Shown piece by piece: positions 49,049-57,722 of a stretch of DNA of 64,000 bases (within the stretch, counting starts at the first letter, position 1; every line of letters begins with the position of its first letter). The DNA lies in contig NC_021741.1 of assembly GCF_000422085.1 (NCBI RefSeq), positions 372,001-436,000 on the forward strand. Direction: 5' to 3'. The translations under genes were made by a program, and so were the position numbers. This stretch comes from Serratia liquefaciens ATCC 27592. GTDB lineage: Bacteria > Pseudomonadota > Gammaproteobacteria > Enterobacterales > Enterobacteriaceae. Under the pieces are notes generated by a model, which was not told the DNA's origin, ran no database searches, and worked only from the letters and a program-made list of their open reading frames with translations.

Positions 49049-49336
49049 ATGGAAAGTCGTATCCAGTTTCGCATTGAGGATGAGACTAAACGTTTGGCGC
49101 AGAAAGCCGCAGAAGCCAAGGGGATCACTTTGAGTGAGGCGTGTCGACGTTTGGCTGAGCAAATGGCGGATGAGCAACGGGCCACTGAGCAACATGAAAA
49201 TTGGTTGAAAGAAAAGGTTGATGCCGCTTTTGCCCGTTTGCATGAAGGAAGTGCGGTCTATCTTGACCAGCAACAGGTTGATGAAAGCATGGATGCCTTT
49301 AAGGCAAAAGTCCGAGCGAAATACGACCGAAAATAA
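49049..49336 (+). CDS. RelB/DinJ-like antitoxin
   Basis: 95 residues from ATG 49049 behind AGGAG. The N-terminus MESRIQFRIEDETKRLAQKAAEAKGITLSEACRRLAEQMA has the ribbon-helix-helix DNA-binding pattern of RelB/DinJ antitoxins (beta strand SRIQFRI, then two helices). The rest is charged and helical, a typical toxin-wrapping tail. The toxin gene begins 8 bases downstream. Such antitoxins normally repress their own promoter. Confidence 0.85.
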   Translation: MESRIQFRIEDETKRLAQKAAEAKGITLSEACRRLAEQMADEQRATEQHENWLKEKVDAAFARLHEGSAVYLDQQQVDESMDAFKAKVRAKYDRK

Positions 49337-49344
49337 GGATCGTT

Positions 49345-49629
49345 ATGCGTGTCGAATGGGATGAAGAAGCGCTACGGGACAGGGAACGTATTTTTGATTT
49401 TCTCTATCCTTTTAATCCACAGGCTGCTGAGCAGGCTGATGCTGAGATTGATAAGGCAGTGAAGCGCCTGTTGGATTACCCTGAACTCGGTAAAATTTGG
49501 TACAGACAGGCGCGTAAGTTATTGGTCAGCCAGGCTTCGTTATTAGTTTTATACGTTGTTGTCGACGACGTGATTAAGGTTTTAGCCGTTGCTCATCAAC
49601 GAGAGAAATTCCCCGACATAGAGAACTAA
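49345..49629 (+). CDS. RelE/ParE-family toxin
   Basis: 94 residues. It has the RelE/ParE pattern: VEWDEEALRDRERIFDFLYPFNPQAAEQADAEID at the start, LLDYPELGKIWYRQARKLLVSQASLLVLYVV in the middle and IKVLAVAHQREKFPD at the end, which matches the common VLRVLHxRR/K ending of the family. Probably an mRNA-interfering or gyrase-acting toxin held by the product of the gene before it; which of the two is not clear. The last 4 bases overlap the convergent nrdG. Confidence 0.85.
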   Translation: MRVEWDEEALRDRERIFDFLYPFNPQAAEQADAEIDKAVKRLLDYPELGKIWYRQARKLLVSQASLLVLYVVVDDVIKVLAVAHQREKFPDIEN

Positions 49630-50090
49630 CGCAGCTTATGCACCACCTGATTAGCGCTGCCGCGCCAAATCAGCGCCGGATCTTTTAAGCCCTGCACAAA
49701 CTTTCCGTCAATCAACACGTTAATCCTGTCCACTATCTGCATTTGTTGCGCATCTAGCTCCGCCAGCCGGTAGCCGGTCCACAGCCAGATATCCTTGCCG
49801 GGGCATTCGGCGCGCACCCGTTTTACCAGTTGCAGCACCGCCGCGACGTTGGCGGGGTGCAGGGGATCGCCACCGGACAGCGACAGCCCTTGGCGCGGAA
49901 TGCGCGTATCGTTCAGGTCGGCAATCAACCGGTCTTCCATCGTCTGGGTAAACGGCTGGCCGGAGTTGAGCCGCCAGGTACTTTTGTTGTAGCAGCCGGG
50001 GCACTGGTGCACGCAGCCGGCAACAAACAGCGTGCAGCGGGTGCCGGGGCCGTTGACGACATCAATGGGGTAATACTGGTGATAATTCAT
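49626..50090 (-). CDS. nrdG: Anaerobic ribonucleotide reductase activating protein NrdG
   Basis: 154 residues from ATG 50090 (MNYHQYYPIDVVNGPGTRC), equal to E. coli NrdG. Radical SAM motif C-x3-C-x2-C in GCVHQCPGC (about residues 26-33), and GGDP at SLSGGDPLHP for SAM binding. It makes the glycyl radical on NrdD. It follows nrdD after 173 bases. No strong ribosome-binding site lies before the ATG, and a start five codons upstream (50105) is open. Confidence 0.95.
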   Translation of the reverse strand: MNYHQYYPIDVVNGPGTRCTLFVAGCVHQCPGCYNKSTWRLNSGQPFTQTMEDRLIADLNDTRIPRQGLSLSGGDPLHPANVAAVLQLVKRVRAECPGKDIWLWTGYRLAELDAQQMQIVDRINVLIDGKFVQGLKDPALIWRGSANQVVHKLR

Positions 50091-50263
50091 GTGAGGTCTG
50101 CCCATCTGGCTATTTTACTTGCCATTTTCCCCTCGGGCAGTGCTCTGAATACTCACGTACTGCGTGTACGCTCCGGTTCTTCCGCGCTGGCCGAGGGTAA
50201 ATTGGCGGCGACAATCACGCCCGATGAACAGACTTATGCTCAGCAGGCTTGACGATCTTTGCT

Positions 50264-52402
50264 TCAGCCGATCTGCCCGTTCCCCAGGTGTTTCACCCGG
50301 CGTTTCACCTCTTCTTGCTTGCCGGCATTGAACGGCCTGGCGTCTGGGCTGCCGAGATAACCGCACACCCGGCGGGTGACGGAGACCTTGGATGGCTCGT
50401 GGTTACCGCATTTCGGGCAGGTGAAGCCCTTGCTGGTGCAAGAGAATTCTCCGGTAAAACCGCACTCGTAGCATTCATCGATGGGCGTGTTGGTGCCGTA
50501 ATAGGGCACGCGGCTGTAGCTGTAATCCCACACGTCTTCGAGCGCTTTCAGGTTGTGCTGCAGGTTCGGGTATTCGCCGTAACAGATGAAGCCGCCGTTG
50601 GCCAATGGCGGATAGGGGGCTTCAAAATCCAGCTTGTCGTAAGGATTGACCTTTTTCTCTACGTCGAGGTGGAAGCTGTTGGTGTAATAGCCTTTGTCGG
50701 TCACGCCAGACACCACGCCGAAATCGGCGGTATCGAGCCGGCAGAAGCGATCGCACAGGTTTTCGCTTGGCGTGCTGTACAGGCTAAAGCCGTAACCGGT
50801 CTCGGCTTTCCAACTTTCCGTGGCGGCCCGCAGGTGCGCAACGATGGCGATCGCCTTGGCGCGCAGCGTTTCATCGTCGTATACGTGTTGTTCGTTGCCG
50901 AACAGGGCGTTGATGGTTTCATGCAGACCGATGTAACCCAGCGAAATAGAGGCGCGGCCATTCTTGAAGATCTCGGCAATGTTGTCGTCTGCCTTCAGGC
51001 GTACGCCGCAGGCGCCCTCCATATACAAAATAGGGGCCACGCGCGCCTTGATACCTTCCAGCCGGGCAATGCGCGTCATCAGCGCTTTTTTCGCCAGCAG
51101 CAAGCGCTGATCCAGCAGATCCCAGAAGCGGCTTTCATCGCCCATGGCCTCCAGCGCAATACGCGGCAGGTTCAGGCTGATCACGCCGATATTGTTGCGA
51201 CCATCGTGTACCAGCTCGCCCTCTTCTTCGTAAGTGCCGAGGAAGCTGCGGCAGCCCATCGGCGTTTTGAACGAGCCGGTGACTTTCACCACCTGATCGT
51301 AATTGAGTATGTCTGGATACATGCGTTTGCTGGCGCACTCCAACGCCAACTGCTTGATGTCGTAATTCGGATCGCCGTACTGATGATTCAGGCCGTCGCG
51401 GATGGCGAACACCAGTTTAGGGAATACCGCCGTTTTACGGTTTTTGCCCAGCCCGGCAATGCGGTTACTCAGGATAGAACGTTGGATCAAGCGTGATTCC
51501 CAAGAGGTCCCCAGCCCGAAACCGAAGGTGACGAACGGCGTCTGGCCATTGGCGGTGTGCAGGGTGTTGACCTCGTATTCCAGCGACTGGAAGGCGTCGT
51601 AACACTCTTTTTCGGTGCGCGCCATGGCATAGCCTTGCGCATCCGGGATCTGCCACTGTTCGGCGACCTGCTGGTGTTTGTTAAAGCTTTCGGTGACGAA
51701 CGGCGCCAGGATCTCGTCGATACGGTTAATGGTGGTGCCGCCATAAATATGGCTGGCCACCTGCGCGATGATTTGCGCGGTCACTGCGGTAGCGGTGGAG
51801 ATCGACTTCGGGGGTTCAATCTCGGCGTTACCCATCTTGAAGCCGTTGGTCAGCATGCCCTTCAGGTCGATCAGCATGCAGTTGAACATCGGGAAGAATG
51901 GCGAGTAGTCGAGATCGTGGTAGTGGATCTCGCCTCGCTCATGGGCCAGCACCACGTCACGCGGCAGGATGTGCTGCTTGGCATAGTGCTTGGCGACGAT
52001 CCCGGCCAGCAGATCGCGCTGGGTGGGGATCACCTTGCTGTCTTTATTGGCGTTTTCATTGAGCAACGCTACGTTGCTTTGCTCGACCAGGCCGCGGATC
52101 TCCTGGTTCAACCGTCCACGCAGTTCACGCGCGACGTCGCGATCGTGGCGGTACTCAATATAGGCCCGCGCCAGCTGCTTGTATTCGCCGGCCATAAGCT
52201 GGTTTTCCACTGCCCGCTGGATTTCATGGATATCGACGCGCGGCTGCTGCGATATCTGTTGAGCGACTACGCGGGCGACGGTTGCGCAGTAGTCCGCATC
52301 GACGATCCCCACGGCCAGCGCGGCCCGCTCGATCGCTTGCCCAATACGTGCCTCGTCAAAAGGTACCTGACAACCGTCCCGTTTAATCACTACTGGTTTC
52401 AC
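50264..52402 (-). CDS. nrdD: Anaerobic ribonucleoside-triphosphate reductase NrdD
   Basis: 712 residues, the E. coli length. N-terminal ATP-cone (1-~95, VVIKRDGCQVPFDEARIGQAIERA) for allosteric control, then the ten-stranded barrel. C-terminal zinc site with C-x2-C pairs (CYECGFTGEF and CPKCGNHEP), and the glycyl-radical loop RRVCGYLGS, with G near residue 681. It reduces NTPs to dNTPs without oxygen. Transcribed from a region holding NrdR and DnaA boxes. Confidence 0.97.
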   Translation of the reverse strand: MKPVVIKRDGCQVPFDEARIGQAIERAALAVGIVDADYCATVARVVAQQISQQPRVDIHEIQRAVENQLMAGEYKQLARAYIEYRHDRDVARELRGRLNQEIRGLVEQSNVALLNENANKDSKVIPTQRDLLAGIVAKHYAKQHILPRDVVLAHERGEIHYHDLDYSPFFPMFNCMLIDLKGMLTNGFKMGNAEIEPPKSISTATAVTAQIIAQVASHIYGGTTINRIDEILAPFVTESFNKHQQVAEQWQIPDAQGYAMARTEKECYDAFQSLEYEVNTLHTANGQTPFVTFGFGLGTSWESRLIQRSILSNRIAGLGKNRKTAVFPKLVFAIRDGLNHQYGDPNYDIKQLALECASKRMYPDILNYDQVVKVTGSFKTPMGCRSFLGTYEEEGELVHDGRNNIGVISLNLPRIALEAMGDESRFWDLLDQRLLLAKKALMTRIARLEGIKARVAPILYMEGACGVRLKADDNIAEIFKNGRASISLGYIGLHETINALFGNEQHVYDDETLRAKAIAIVAHLRAATESWKAETGYGFSLYSTPSENLCDRFCRLDTADFGVVSGVTDKGYYTNSFHLDVEKKVNPYDKLDFEAPYPPLANGGFICYGEYPNLQHNLKALEDVWDYSYSRVPYYGTNTPIDECYECGFTGEFSCTSKGFTCPKCGNHEPSKVSVTRRVCGYLGSPDARPFNAGKQEEVKRRVKHLGNGQIG

Positions 52403-52491
52403 GTTGTTACTCCTTGTTCCCCGAGGGAGCGTTGATACCCTGCCTTGCAGATTTCAGCCTGAAAGCTAGCGGATATCGGTATGATTTCAGC

Positions 52492-52556
52492 TTATCCACA
52501 GGGCAATGCCGCAGCACGCAAGGGCTGAGGCGATGTGTGGATGATTTTGTGGATAA
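52492..52556. promoter_or_regulatory. DnaA box cluster upstream of nrdD
   Basis: TTATCCACA at 52492-52500 and its reverse complement TGTGGATAA at 52548-52556 are both perfect DnaA 9-mers; TGTGGATGA at 52535-52543 is an 8 of 9 match. They lie 90-155 bases before the nrdD start and end directly beside the first NrdR box. Confidence 0.65.
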
Positions 52557-52603
52557 CTACTATATATAGTTGTTGTCGTTTCTTAATGCACTATATATAG
52601 ATG
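52557..52603. promoter_or_regulatory. Pair of NrdR boxes upstream of nrdD
   Basis: Cores ACTATATATAGT (52559-52570) and ACTATATATAGA (52590-52601) sit in two 16-bp boxes (52557-52572 and 52588-52603) whose starts are 31 bases apart. This is the known tandem NrdR layout, a spacing of about three helix turns. NrdR with ATP/dATP represses ribonucleotide reductase genes. Confidence 0.88.
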
Positions 52604-52685
52604 TTGATGGGGTTCTTTTGACGTAGGACAAAGAAAATGAAAGAGCGCGCGTAAGCTGTACAGACGTTAATTTTGGCCTGAATGC

Positions 52686-53594
52686 TCAGGCCGGACGAGA
52701 GTGAAAATGTTCGAGCAGGAACTCAACCCAGACGCGCACTCGCGGGGGCAGATCGGCCGAGGCATAGTACAACCACAGTTGGGTTGGCTGCGGCCAGCAT
52801 TCTGCCAGCACCGGCAGCAGGGTACCCTGCGCAAAGTGATGCTCCGCATACCAACGCGCCAGACAGACGATGCCCAGGCCAGCCAGTGCCGCATCCAATA
52901 ACATCTCCGGCCGACTGGCCACCAGGCGGCCATGCAGCTCCAGCGTTTTGGCTTCGCCATGTCGATGCAACGGCCATTTTACGCTGCGGCCGGTGGCTGG
53001 GTTACGGTGCAGCAGACAATTATGTTGCAGCAGATCGTCAGGATCCTGCGGCGTGCCGTGCTGCGCAAGATAGCCGGGCGAGGCCGCCAGAACCATCTGC
53101 ATCGGATACAGTGGCCGCGCTACCAGCCGGCTGTCGGGATCGACCCGGCTGCCGATGCCGACGTCAAATCCTTCGCCCACCAGATTGACCACGCGGGCAT
53201 CCAGTGAGAGATCGAGATCGATCTGCGGATAACGTTCCAGGAATTGCGGGATCAACGGCATCAGGATCTGGCGGCCGAAGCCGGGGATCATGCTGACGCG
53301 CACCGTGCCGGAAGGTGCCTGCTGCGCGCTACCGGCAGTTTCCAGCGTGGCGGACAGCGCCTGCCATAGCGGTGCGACTTGCTGCAACAGCGCCTTACCT
53401 TCGTCGGTGAGCACCACATTGTGGGTATTACGCTGGAACAACCGCAGCGCCAGTTTTTCTTCCAGCACGCGAATATTTTTACTGATCGCCGCCGGGGTGA
53501 CGCCCAGTTGGCGCGCGGCGGCGGAGAAATTCTGCGCCTGGGCGGCCGCGAGAAAGGCCGGCAGCAGGCGGTGCACGTCAAAGGGCAGCGACAT
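52686..53594 (-). CDS. LysR-family transcriptional regulator
   Basis: 302 residues from ATG 53594 (MSLPFDVHRLLPAFLAAAQAQ). Winged HTH at ~5-65 (FSAAARQLGVTPAAISKNIRVLEEKLALRLFQRNTHNVVLT) and a substrate-binding domain at ~90-300. The AI-SKNIRVLE stretch is typical of the subgroup that controls oxidoreductases. It is divergent from a flavodoxin-fold oxidoreductase gene with 104 bp between, so it most likely regulates that gene. Neither gene is part of the E. coli nrdD-treC order. Confidence 0.88.
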   Translation of the reverse strand: MSLPFDVHRLLPAFLAAAQAQNFSAAARQLGVTPAAISKNIRVLEEKLALRLFQRNTHNVVLTDEGKALLQQVAPLWQALSATLETAGSAQQAPSGTVRVSMIPGFGRQILMPLIPQFLERYPQIDLDLSLDARVVNLVGEGFDVGIGSRVDPDSRLVARPLYPMQMVLAASPGYLAQHGTPQDPDDLLQHNCLLHRNPATGRSVKWPLHRHGEAKTLELHGRLVASRPEMLLDAALAGLGIVCLARWYAEHHFAQGTLLPVLAECWPQPTQLWLYYASADLPPRVRVWVEFLLEHFHSRPA

Positions 53595-53607
53595 AGTGGT
53601 TGATACT

Positions 53608-53623
53608 TTCAGTTGAAATTGAA
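53608..53623. promoter_or_regulatory. Candidate LysR operator
   Basis: TTCA-GTTGAAAT-TGAA is an interrupted palindrome that fits the T-N11-A pattern of LysR sites and lies within the divergent gap between the regulator and the oxidoreductase. Pattern only. Confidence 0.3.
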
Positions 53624-53698
53624 GTGACGATTCACAGCCTACACCCGCGGCGCTGGAAATGGAAAAATGCGTTATCAAATCTTCATCAAGGATCCTTT

Positions 53699-54223
53699 AT
53701 GTCGCGTATTTTAGTGTTGACCGCCCACCGTTTTCCCGACGAATCACGCATCAACAAAGCGTTGATCGAAGCGCTTCGTCCTTTGCCTAACGTCACTGTC
53801 CACGAACTGATGCGTGCTTACCCGGACTATCAAATCGACGTGGCGCGTGAGCAAGAGCTGCTGCAAAACCATGATGCGGTGGTGATGCTGTTCCCATTCT
53901 ATTGGTACAGCTCACCGGCGATTCTCAGCGAGTGGCAGGATGCGGTATTAACCCACGGTTTCGCCTACGGCAGTGAAGGTACCCAACTGCATGGCAAGCC
54001 CTTGCAACTGGTGGTCACCACCGGCGGCAATCAGCAGGCCTATACGGCGGAAGGGTATAACCGCTATCCGGTCGAGGATTTGCTGCGTCCGTTCCATGCG
54101 ATGGCCAACCTGACCGGCATGGATTATCTGCCGCCGCATCTGGTGCAGGGCGTCTTTGATATGAGCGATGAGCGTCTGGCGCAAGAGGCCGCCAGAGTGG
54201 TGGCTCTGTTGAAAAAAGAGTAG
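53699..54223 (+). CDS. Flavodoxin-fold NAD(P)H oxidoreductase (KefF/MdaB-like)
   Basis: 174 residues from ATG 53699 behind AAGGA. Flavodoxin_2 fold: RILVLTAHRFPDESRINKALIEAL at the start, the FMN-contact stretch MLFPFYWYSSPAILSEWQDAVLTHGFAYG in the middle, and VVTTGGNQQAYTAEGYNRYPVEDLLRPF after it. This is the KefF/YheR/YwrO pattern of quinone reductases. Probably reduces quinones or electrophiles under control of the divergent LysR gene. Not linked to a potassium channel gene here, so it is probably not a true KefF. Confidence 0.88.
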   Translation: MSRILVLTAHRFPDESRINKALIEALRPLPNVTVHELMRAYPDYQIDVAREQELLQNHDAVVMLFPFYWYSSPAILSEWQDAVLTHGFAYGSEGTQLHGKPLQLVVTTGGNQQAYTAEGYNRYPVEDLLRPFHAMANLTGMDYLPPHLVQGVFDMSDERLAQEAARVVALLKKE

Positions 54224-54251
54224 GGCGCAGCCTGAGGCCGCGCCCTGGGGG

Positions 54252-55916
54252 TTAGTCCTCTAACAACCACCACACCGCTTCGAACGGGCGCAGGGTGATA
54301 GCCTGCGGTTGCGTAGGCGCATCGGCGTAATTGCTCATCAGCGGACGCCACAACGCTGAAGGTTCCACGCCTTCCGCCCGCCAGGCCAGCGGTTCACGGC
54401 TGAGGTTGGCCGCCACCAGCAGGCGTTGGCCGTTCCAGCGGCGCTGGTAGCACCACAGCGCCGGATGGTTGGGCGCCAGATCCTGATAGTCACCGTGGGT
54501 CAACAGCGGATACTGCTTGCGCAGGGTGATTAACTGACGGTAGGCGTAAAACACCGAGTCCAGATCGGCCAGCGCCGCTTCAGCATTGATTTGCGGGTAG
54601 TTTTCCGCACAGCCAATCCACGGGGTTCCCTGGGTGAAACCGGCGTTGGGCGCGGCACTCCACTGCATTGGCGTGCGGCCGTTATCGCGCGATTTAGTGG
54701 CCAGGATCGCCAGCAATTCGGCGTCACTTTTGCCCTGGGAACTCAGCTCGGCGTACATGTTCAGGCTTTCCACATCGCGGTACTGCCCGATGGTGCTAAA
54801 GCCGGGATTGGTCATGCCGAGCTCTTCGCCCTGATAAATATAAGGCGTGCCCTGCATGCCGTGCAGCACCATCGCCAGCATTTTGGCGGCCGGTACTAGC
54901 AGTTCGCCTTCATCGCCGAAGCGCGAAACGATGCGCGGCTGATCGTGGTTACACCAGAACAGCGCATTCCAGGCCTGGTTGTGCATGCCCTGCTGCCAGT
55001 GGCGGAAAATCTGTTTCAGTTCAACGTAATCCGGCGCCGCCAGCGTCCATTTCTCGCCGCCGGCATAGTCCACTTTCAGATGATGGAAGTTGAAGGTCAT
55101 CGACAACTCTTCACCGCTTTGCGCAGCGTACTGCCGGCAATGCTCCAGGGTGGTGGAGGACATTTCTCCCACGGTCATCAAGCCGCGCGGCTGGAACACG
55201 TCGCGGCTCATCTCCTGCAGGAACTCATGAATACGCGGCCCGTCGGTATAGAAACGGCGACCGTCCCCCTGGGGATCGGACGGGAAATCCTGCTGCTTGG
55301 AAACCAGGTTAATCACGTCGAGGCGCAGGCCGTCGACGCCTTTGTCGGCCCAGAACTGGCACACTTTCTTCAATTCTTCGCGGACCGGCGGGTGTTCCCA
55401 GTTGAGATCGGCCTGCTCGGTGGCAAACAGATGCAGGTAATACTGGCCGCTGTCGGCATGCCACTGCCAGGCATTACCGCCAAATTTGGAACGCCAGTTG
55501 TTCGGCGGGGTATCACCTTCGCCATCGCGCCAGACGTAGAACTGGCGGAAGGGGCTGTTCGGTTCTTGCGAAGCTTTGAACCACGGGTGTTCGGTTGAAG
55601 TGTGGTTGAACACCATGTCCATCACGATGCGGATGCTGCGCTGGTGGGCGGCGGCAATCAGTCGGTCGAAATCCTCCATGGTGCCGTAGGCTGGATCGAT
55701 GGCGCAGTAGTCCGCCACGTCATAACCGTTATCCACCTGTGGGGAGACATAAACCGGCGTCAGCCAGATCGCATCGACGCCCAGCTCCTGCAGATAGTCC
55801 AGCCGCTGGGTCACACCGGCCAGATCGCCGTAGCCGTTACCGGTGCTGTCCTGAAAACTCTTCGGGTAGATTTGGTAGATGACGCCGTTTTGCCACCAGG
55901 GGATTGGATTGCTCAT
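54252..55916 (-). CDS. treC: Trehalose-6-phosphate hydrolase TreC
   Basis: 554 residues from ATG 55916 (MSNPIPWWQNGVIYQIYPKSF), with AAAGG 7 bases upstream; ATG 55922 is also open. GH13 alpha-amylase barrel: DMVFNHTSTEHPWF, nucleophile in GLRLDVINLVS, acid/base in MTVGEMSST and the third acid in WCNHDQPRIVSRFGDE. It cleaves trehalose-6-P to glucose and glucose-6-P. Second gene of the treBC operon. A 20-bp perfect palindrome lies between treB and treC. Confidence 0.96.
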   Translation of the reverse strand: MSNPIPWWQNGVIYQIYPKSFQDSTGNGYGDLAGVTQRLDYLQELGVDAIWLTPVYVSPQVDNGYDVADYCAIDPAYGTMEDFDRLIAAAHQRSIRIVMDMVFNHTSTEHPWFKASQEPNSPFRQFYVWRDGEGDTPPNNWRSKFGGNAWQWHADSGQYYLHLFATEQADLNWEHPPVREELKKVCQFWADKGVDGLRLDVINLVSKQQDFPSDPQGDGRRFYTDGPRIHEFLQEMSRDVFQPRGLMTVGEMSSTTLEHCRQYAAQSGEELSMTFNFHHLKVDYAGGEKWTLAAPDYVELKQIFRHWQQGMHNQAWNALFWCNHDQPRIVSRFGDEGELLVPAAKMLAMVLHGMQGTPYIYQGEELGMTNPGFSTIGQYRDVESLNMYAELSSQGKSDAELLAILATKSRDNGRTPMQWSAAPNAGFTQGTPWIGCAENYPQINAEAALADLDSVFYAYRQLITLRKQYPLLTHGDYQDLAPNHPALWCYQRRWNGQRLLVAANLSREPLAWRAEGVEPSALWRPLMSNYADAPTQPQAITLRPFEAVWWLLED

Positions 55917-55941
55917 AGTCATACCTTTAAATCGTGACAAC

Positions 55942-55961
55942 GGGCCCGGCATGCCGGGCCC
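55942..55961. repeat. 20-bp perfect palindrome between treB and treC
   Basis: GGGCCCGGCATGCCGGGCCC, a complete self-complementary 20-mer, with no T tract on the transcribed strand. Likely an mRNA hairpin that protects the treB part of the transcript and lowers treC, as REP units do elsewhere. Confidence 0.75.
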
Positions 55962-55972
55962 CTACATTTTAA

Positions 55973-57388
55973 TCAGACCGGCAGCTCACCGCGGCTGGCT
56001 TTGCGTTTGTAAACCATCATGGTCAGGACCAGCGGGATAATCACCGCCACCAGGATCGCCACCGTGTAAATCATCCAGAACTGAGGTTTGATCGACAGGA
56101 TGCCCGGCAAACCGCCGACGCCGATGCCGTTGGCCATCACGCCGTCCAGGCCGCAGATTAACCCGGCGAAGGCAGAGCCGATCATCGCGCACAGCATAGG
56201 GAAACGGTATTTCAGGTTGATCCCGTACATTGCCGGTTCGGTGACGCCAAGGTAGGCGGAGATTGCCGCCGGGACCGAGATTTCACGTTCGTTGGCCTTG
56301 CGGCTGACGATGATGATACCCAGCACCGCAGATGCCTGCGCAATGTTGGACAGAGCAATCAGTGGCCAAACCGGCGTGCCGCCCATGCTCTGGATCATCT
56401 GCATATCGATGGCCAACGTGGTCTGATGTACGCCGGTGATCACCAGCGGGGCATACAGGAAACCAAACAGCGCGGCCCCAATCGGCGCGAAGCTGCCGGT
56501 CATGACGGCTTTCACCGCCCAGGCTACGCCATCGCCAATCATGCGGCCGAACGGGCCGATAAAGGCGTGCGCCAGGAACACCGCCAGCAGCAGAGAAACG
56601 ACCGGCACTACCACCAGATACAGGTAATCCGGCACGATCTTTTTCAACCGGGTTTCAATCCAGCCCAGTGCCATACCGGCCAGCATGGACGGGATCACCT
56701 GCGCCTGATAGCCGACTTTCTGGATGGTGAACCAGCCGAAGTTCCACACTTCCGGGATCTGCTGGCCGAGCTGATAGGAGTTCATCAACTGCGGCGACAC
56801 CAGCGTGACGCCCAGCACGATGCCAAGCACCGGCGTGCCGCCCATTTTTTTCACCGTTGACCAACAGATGGCGACCGGCAGGAACATGAAGATGGCTTCA
56901 CCGAGCAGCCACAGGAAGTCGTAAATGGTTTTCCACGCCGGGTGCATTTGCGCCAGCGTTTGGCCGCCGGACATCGGGATGTCGCCGATCACGTTGCGGA
57001 AGCCGAGGATTAAACCGCCGCTGATCAGCGCCGGCAGCAGCGGGAAGAAGATTTCGGCGAAGTGGGAGATAGCGCGCTCGCTCCAGGTCATGTTCTGGCG
57101 CGCGGCCACCTTGGCCTGCTCTTTATCGGCCTCGTTGACGCCGGTGGTGGCAATCAACGCCTGATAATAATCACCGACCTCCGGGCCAATCACCACCTGG
57201 AACTGTCCGGCATTGGTGAAGCAGCCTTTGACCATTGGCAGCTCTTCGATTTCTTTTGGTTTGGCAAGACTTGTGTCGTTGAGAACGAAACGCAGCCTGG
57301 TAATGCAATGGCTGACGGTGGCGATATTCTCGCGCCCGCCCACCAGCACAATCAGGCGATCGATATCCTGCTGTTTTACTTTGCCCAT
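55973..57388 (-). CDS. treB: PTS trehalose transporter subunit EIIBC TreB
   Basis: 471 residues (E. coli 473). EIIB domain at ~1-85 with phospho-cysteine C28 in ATVSHCITRLRFVL; EIIC domain at ~105-465 with about ten membrane helices and the conserved GVTEPAMYGINLKYRFP. It takes up trehalose as trehalose-6-phosphate; EIIA comes from the glucose Crr. Followed by treC. A perfect operator-like palindrome lies 90 bases upstream. Confidence 0.96.
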   Translation of the reverse strand: MGKVKQQDIDRLIVLVGGRENIATVSHCITRLRFVLNDTSLAKPKEIEELPMVKGCFTNAGQFQVVIGPEVGDYYQALIATTGVNEADKEQAKVAARQNMTWSERAISHFAEIFFPLLPALISGGLILGFRNVIGDIPMSGGQTLAQMHPAWKTIYDFLWLLGEAIFMFLPVAICWSTVKKMGGTPVLGIVLGVTLVSPQLMNSYQLGQQIPEVWNFGWFTIQKVGYQAQVIPSMLAGMALGWIETRLKKIVPDYLYLVVVPVVSLLLAVFLAHAFIGPFGRMIGDGVAWAVKAVMTGSFAPIGAALFGFLYAPLVITGVHQTTLAIDMQMIQSMGGTPVWPLIALSNIAQASAVLGIIIVSRKANEREISVPAAISAYLGVTEPAMYGINLKYRFPMLCAMIGSAFAGLICGLDGVMANGIGVGGLPGILSIKPQFWMIYTVAILVAVIIPLVLTMMVYKRKASRGELPV

Positions 57389-57477
57389 TATTAGATACCT
57401 TTCTTGGTATGAGACTGCCGCAGAGGTGTTGTTCGAGTGATGATCAAAGCTTAGTCATTTCGCTTTTTTTATGGAAT

Positions 57478-57509
57478 GGGAACGTTCCCGGTTTGGGGCG
57501 AGGATCACA
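57478..57509. promoter_or_regulatory. Likely TreR operator (and weak CRP site) upstream of treB
   Basis: GGGAACGTTCCC at 57478-57489 is a perfect 12-bp palindrome with a central CG, as LacI-family regulators prefer. TGGGG-N6-TCACA (57494-57509) keeps 8 of 10 CRP consensus bases. Both are in the 334-bp treB/lipoprotein gap (57389-57722), the rest of which shows no gene. Confidence 0.65.
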
Positions 57510-57722
57510 AAACGATAAAAAAATGACCACTTGTTGAACAGGGGAAATTTGAGTTCGGGCTGAAACATTCCGTAATATTATCTTGAACTGACGCAATGGC
57601 GGTTATACTGTTAGACTTAACAATCAATAAGTTGATTCAATTCAGCGGCACTCACGCCTGTGTTTTCAAAACCAATACGCTATTCGAGTGCTATTACCAC
57701 GGACTTTTTTCAAGGAAGAATG

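Noticed and set aside
50249..51496. 415-residue open frame on the + strand
   Set aside because: Antisense to nrdD, which has all its motifs. No ribosome-binding site or recognisable domain.
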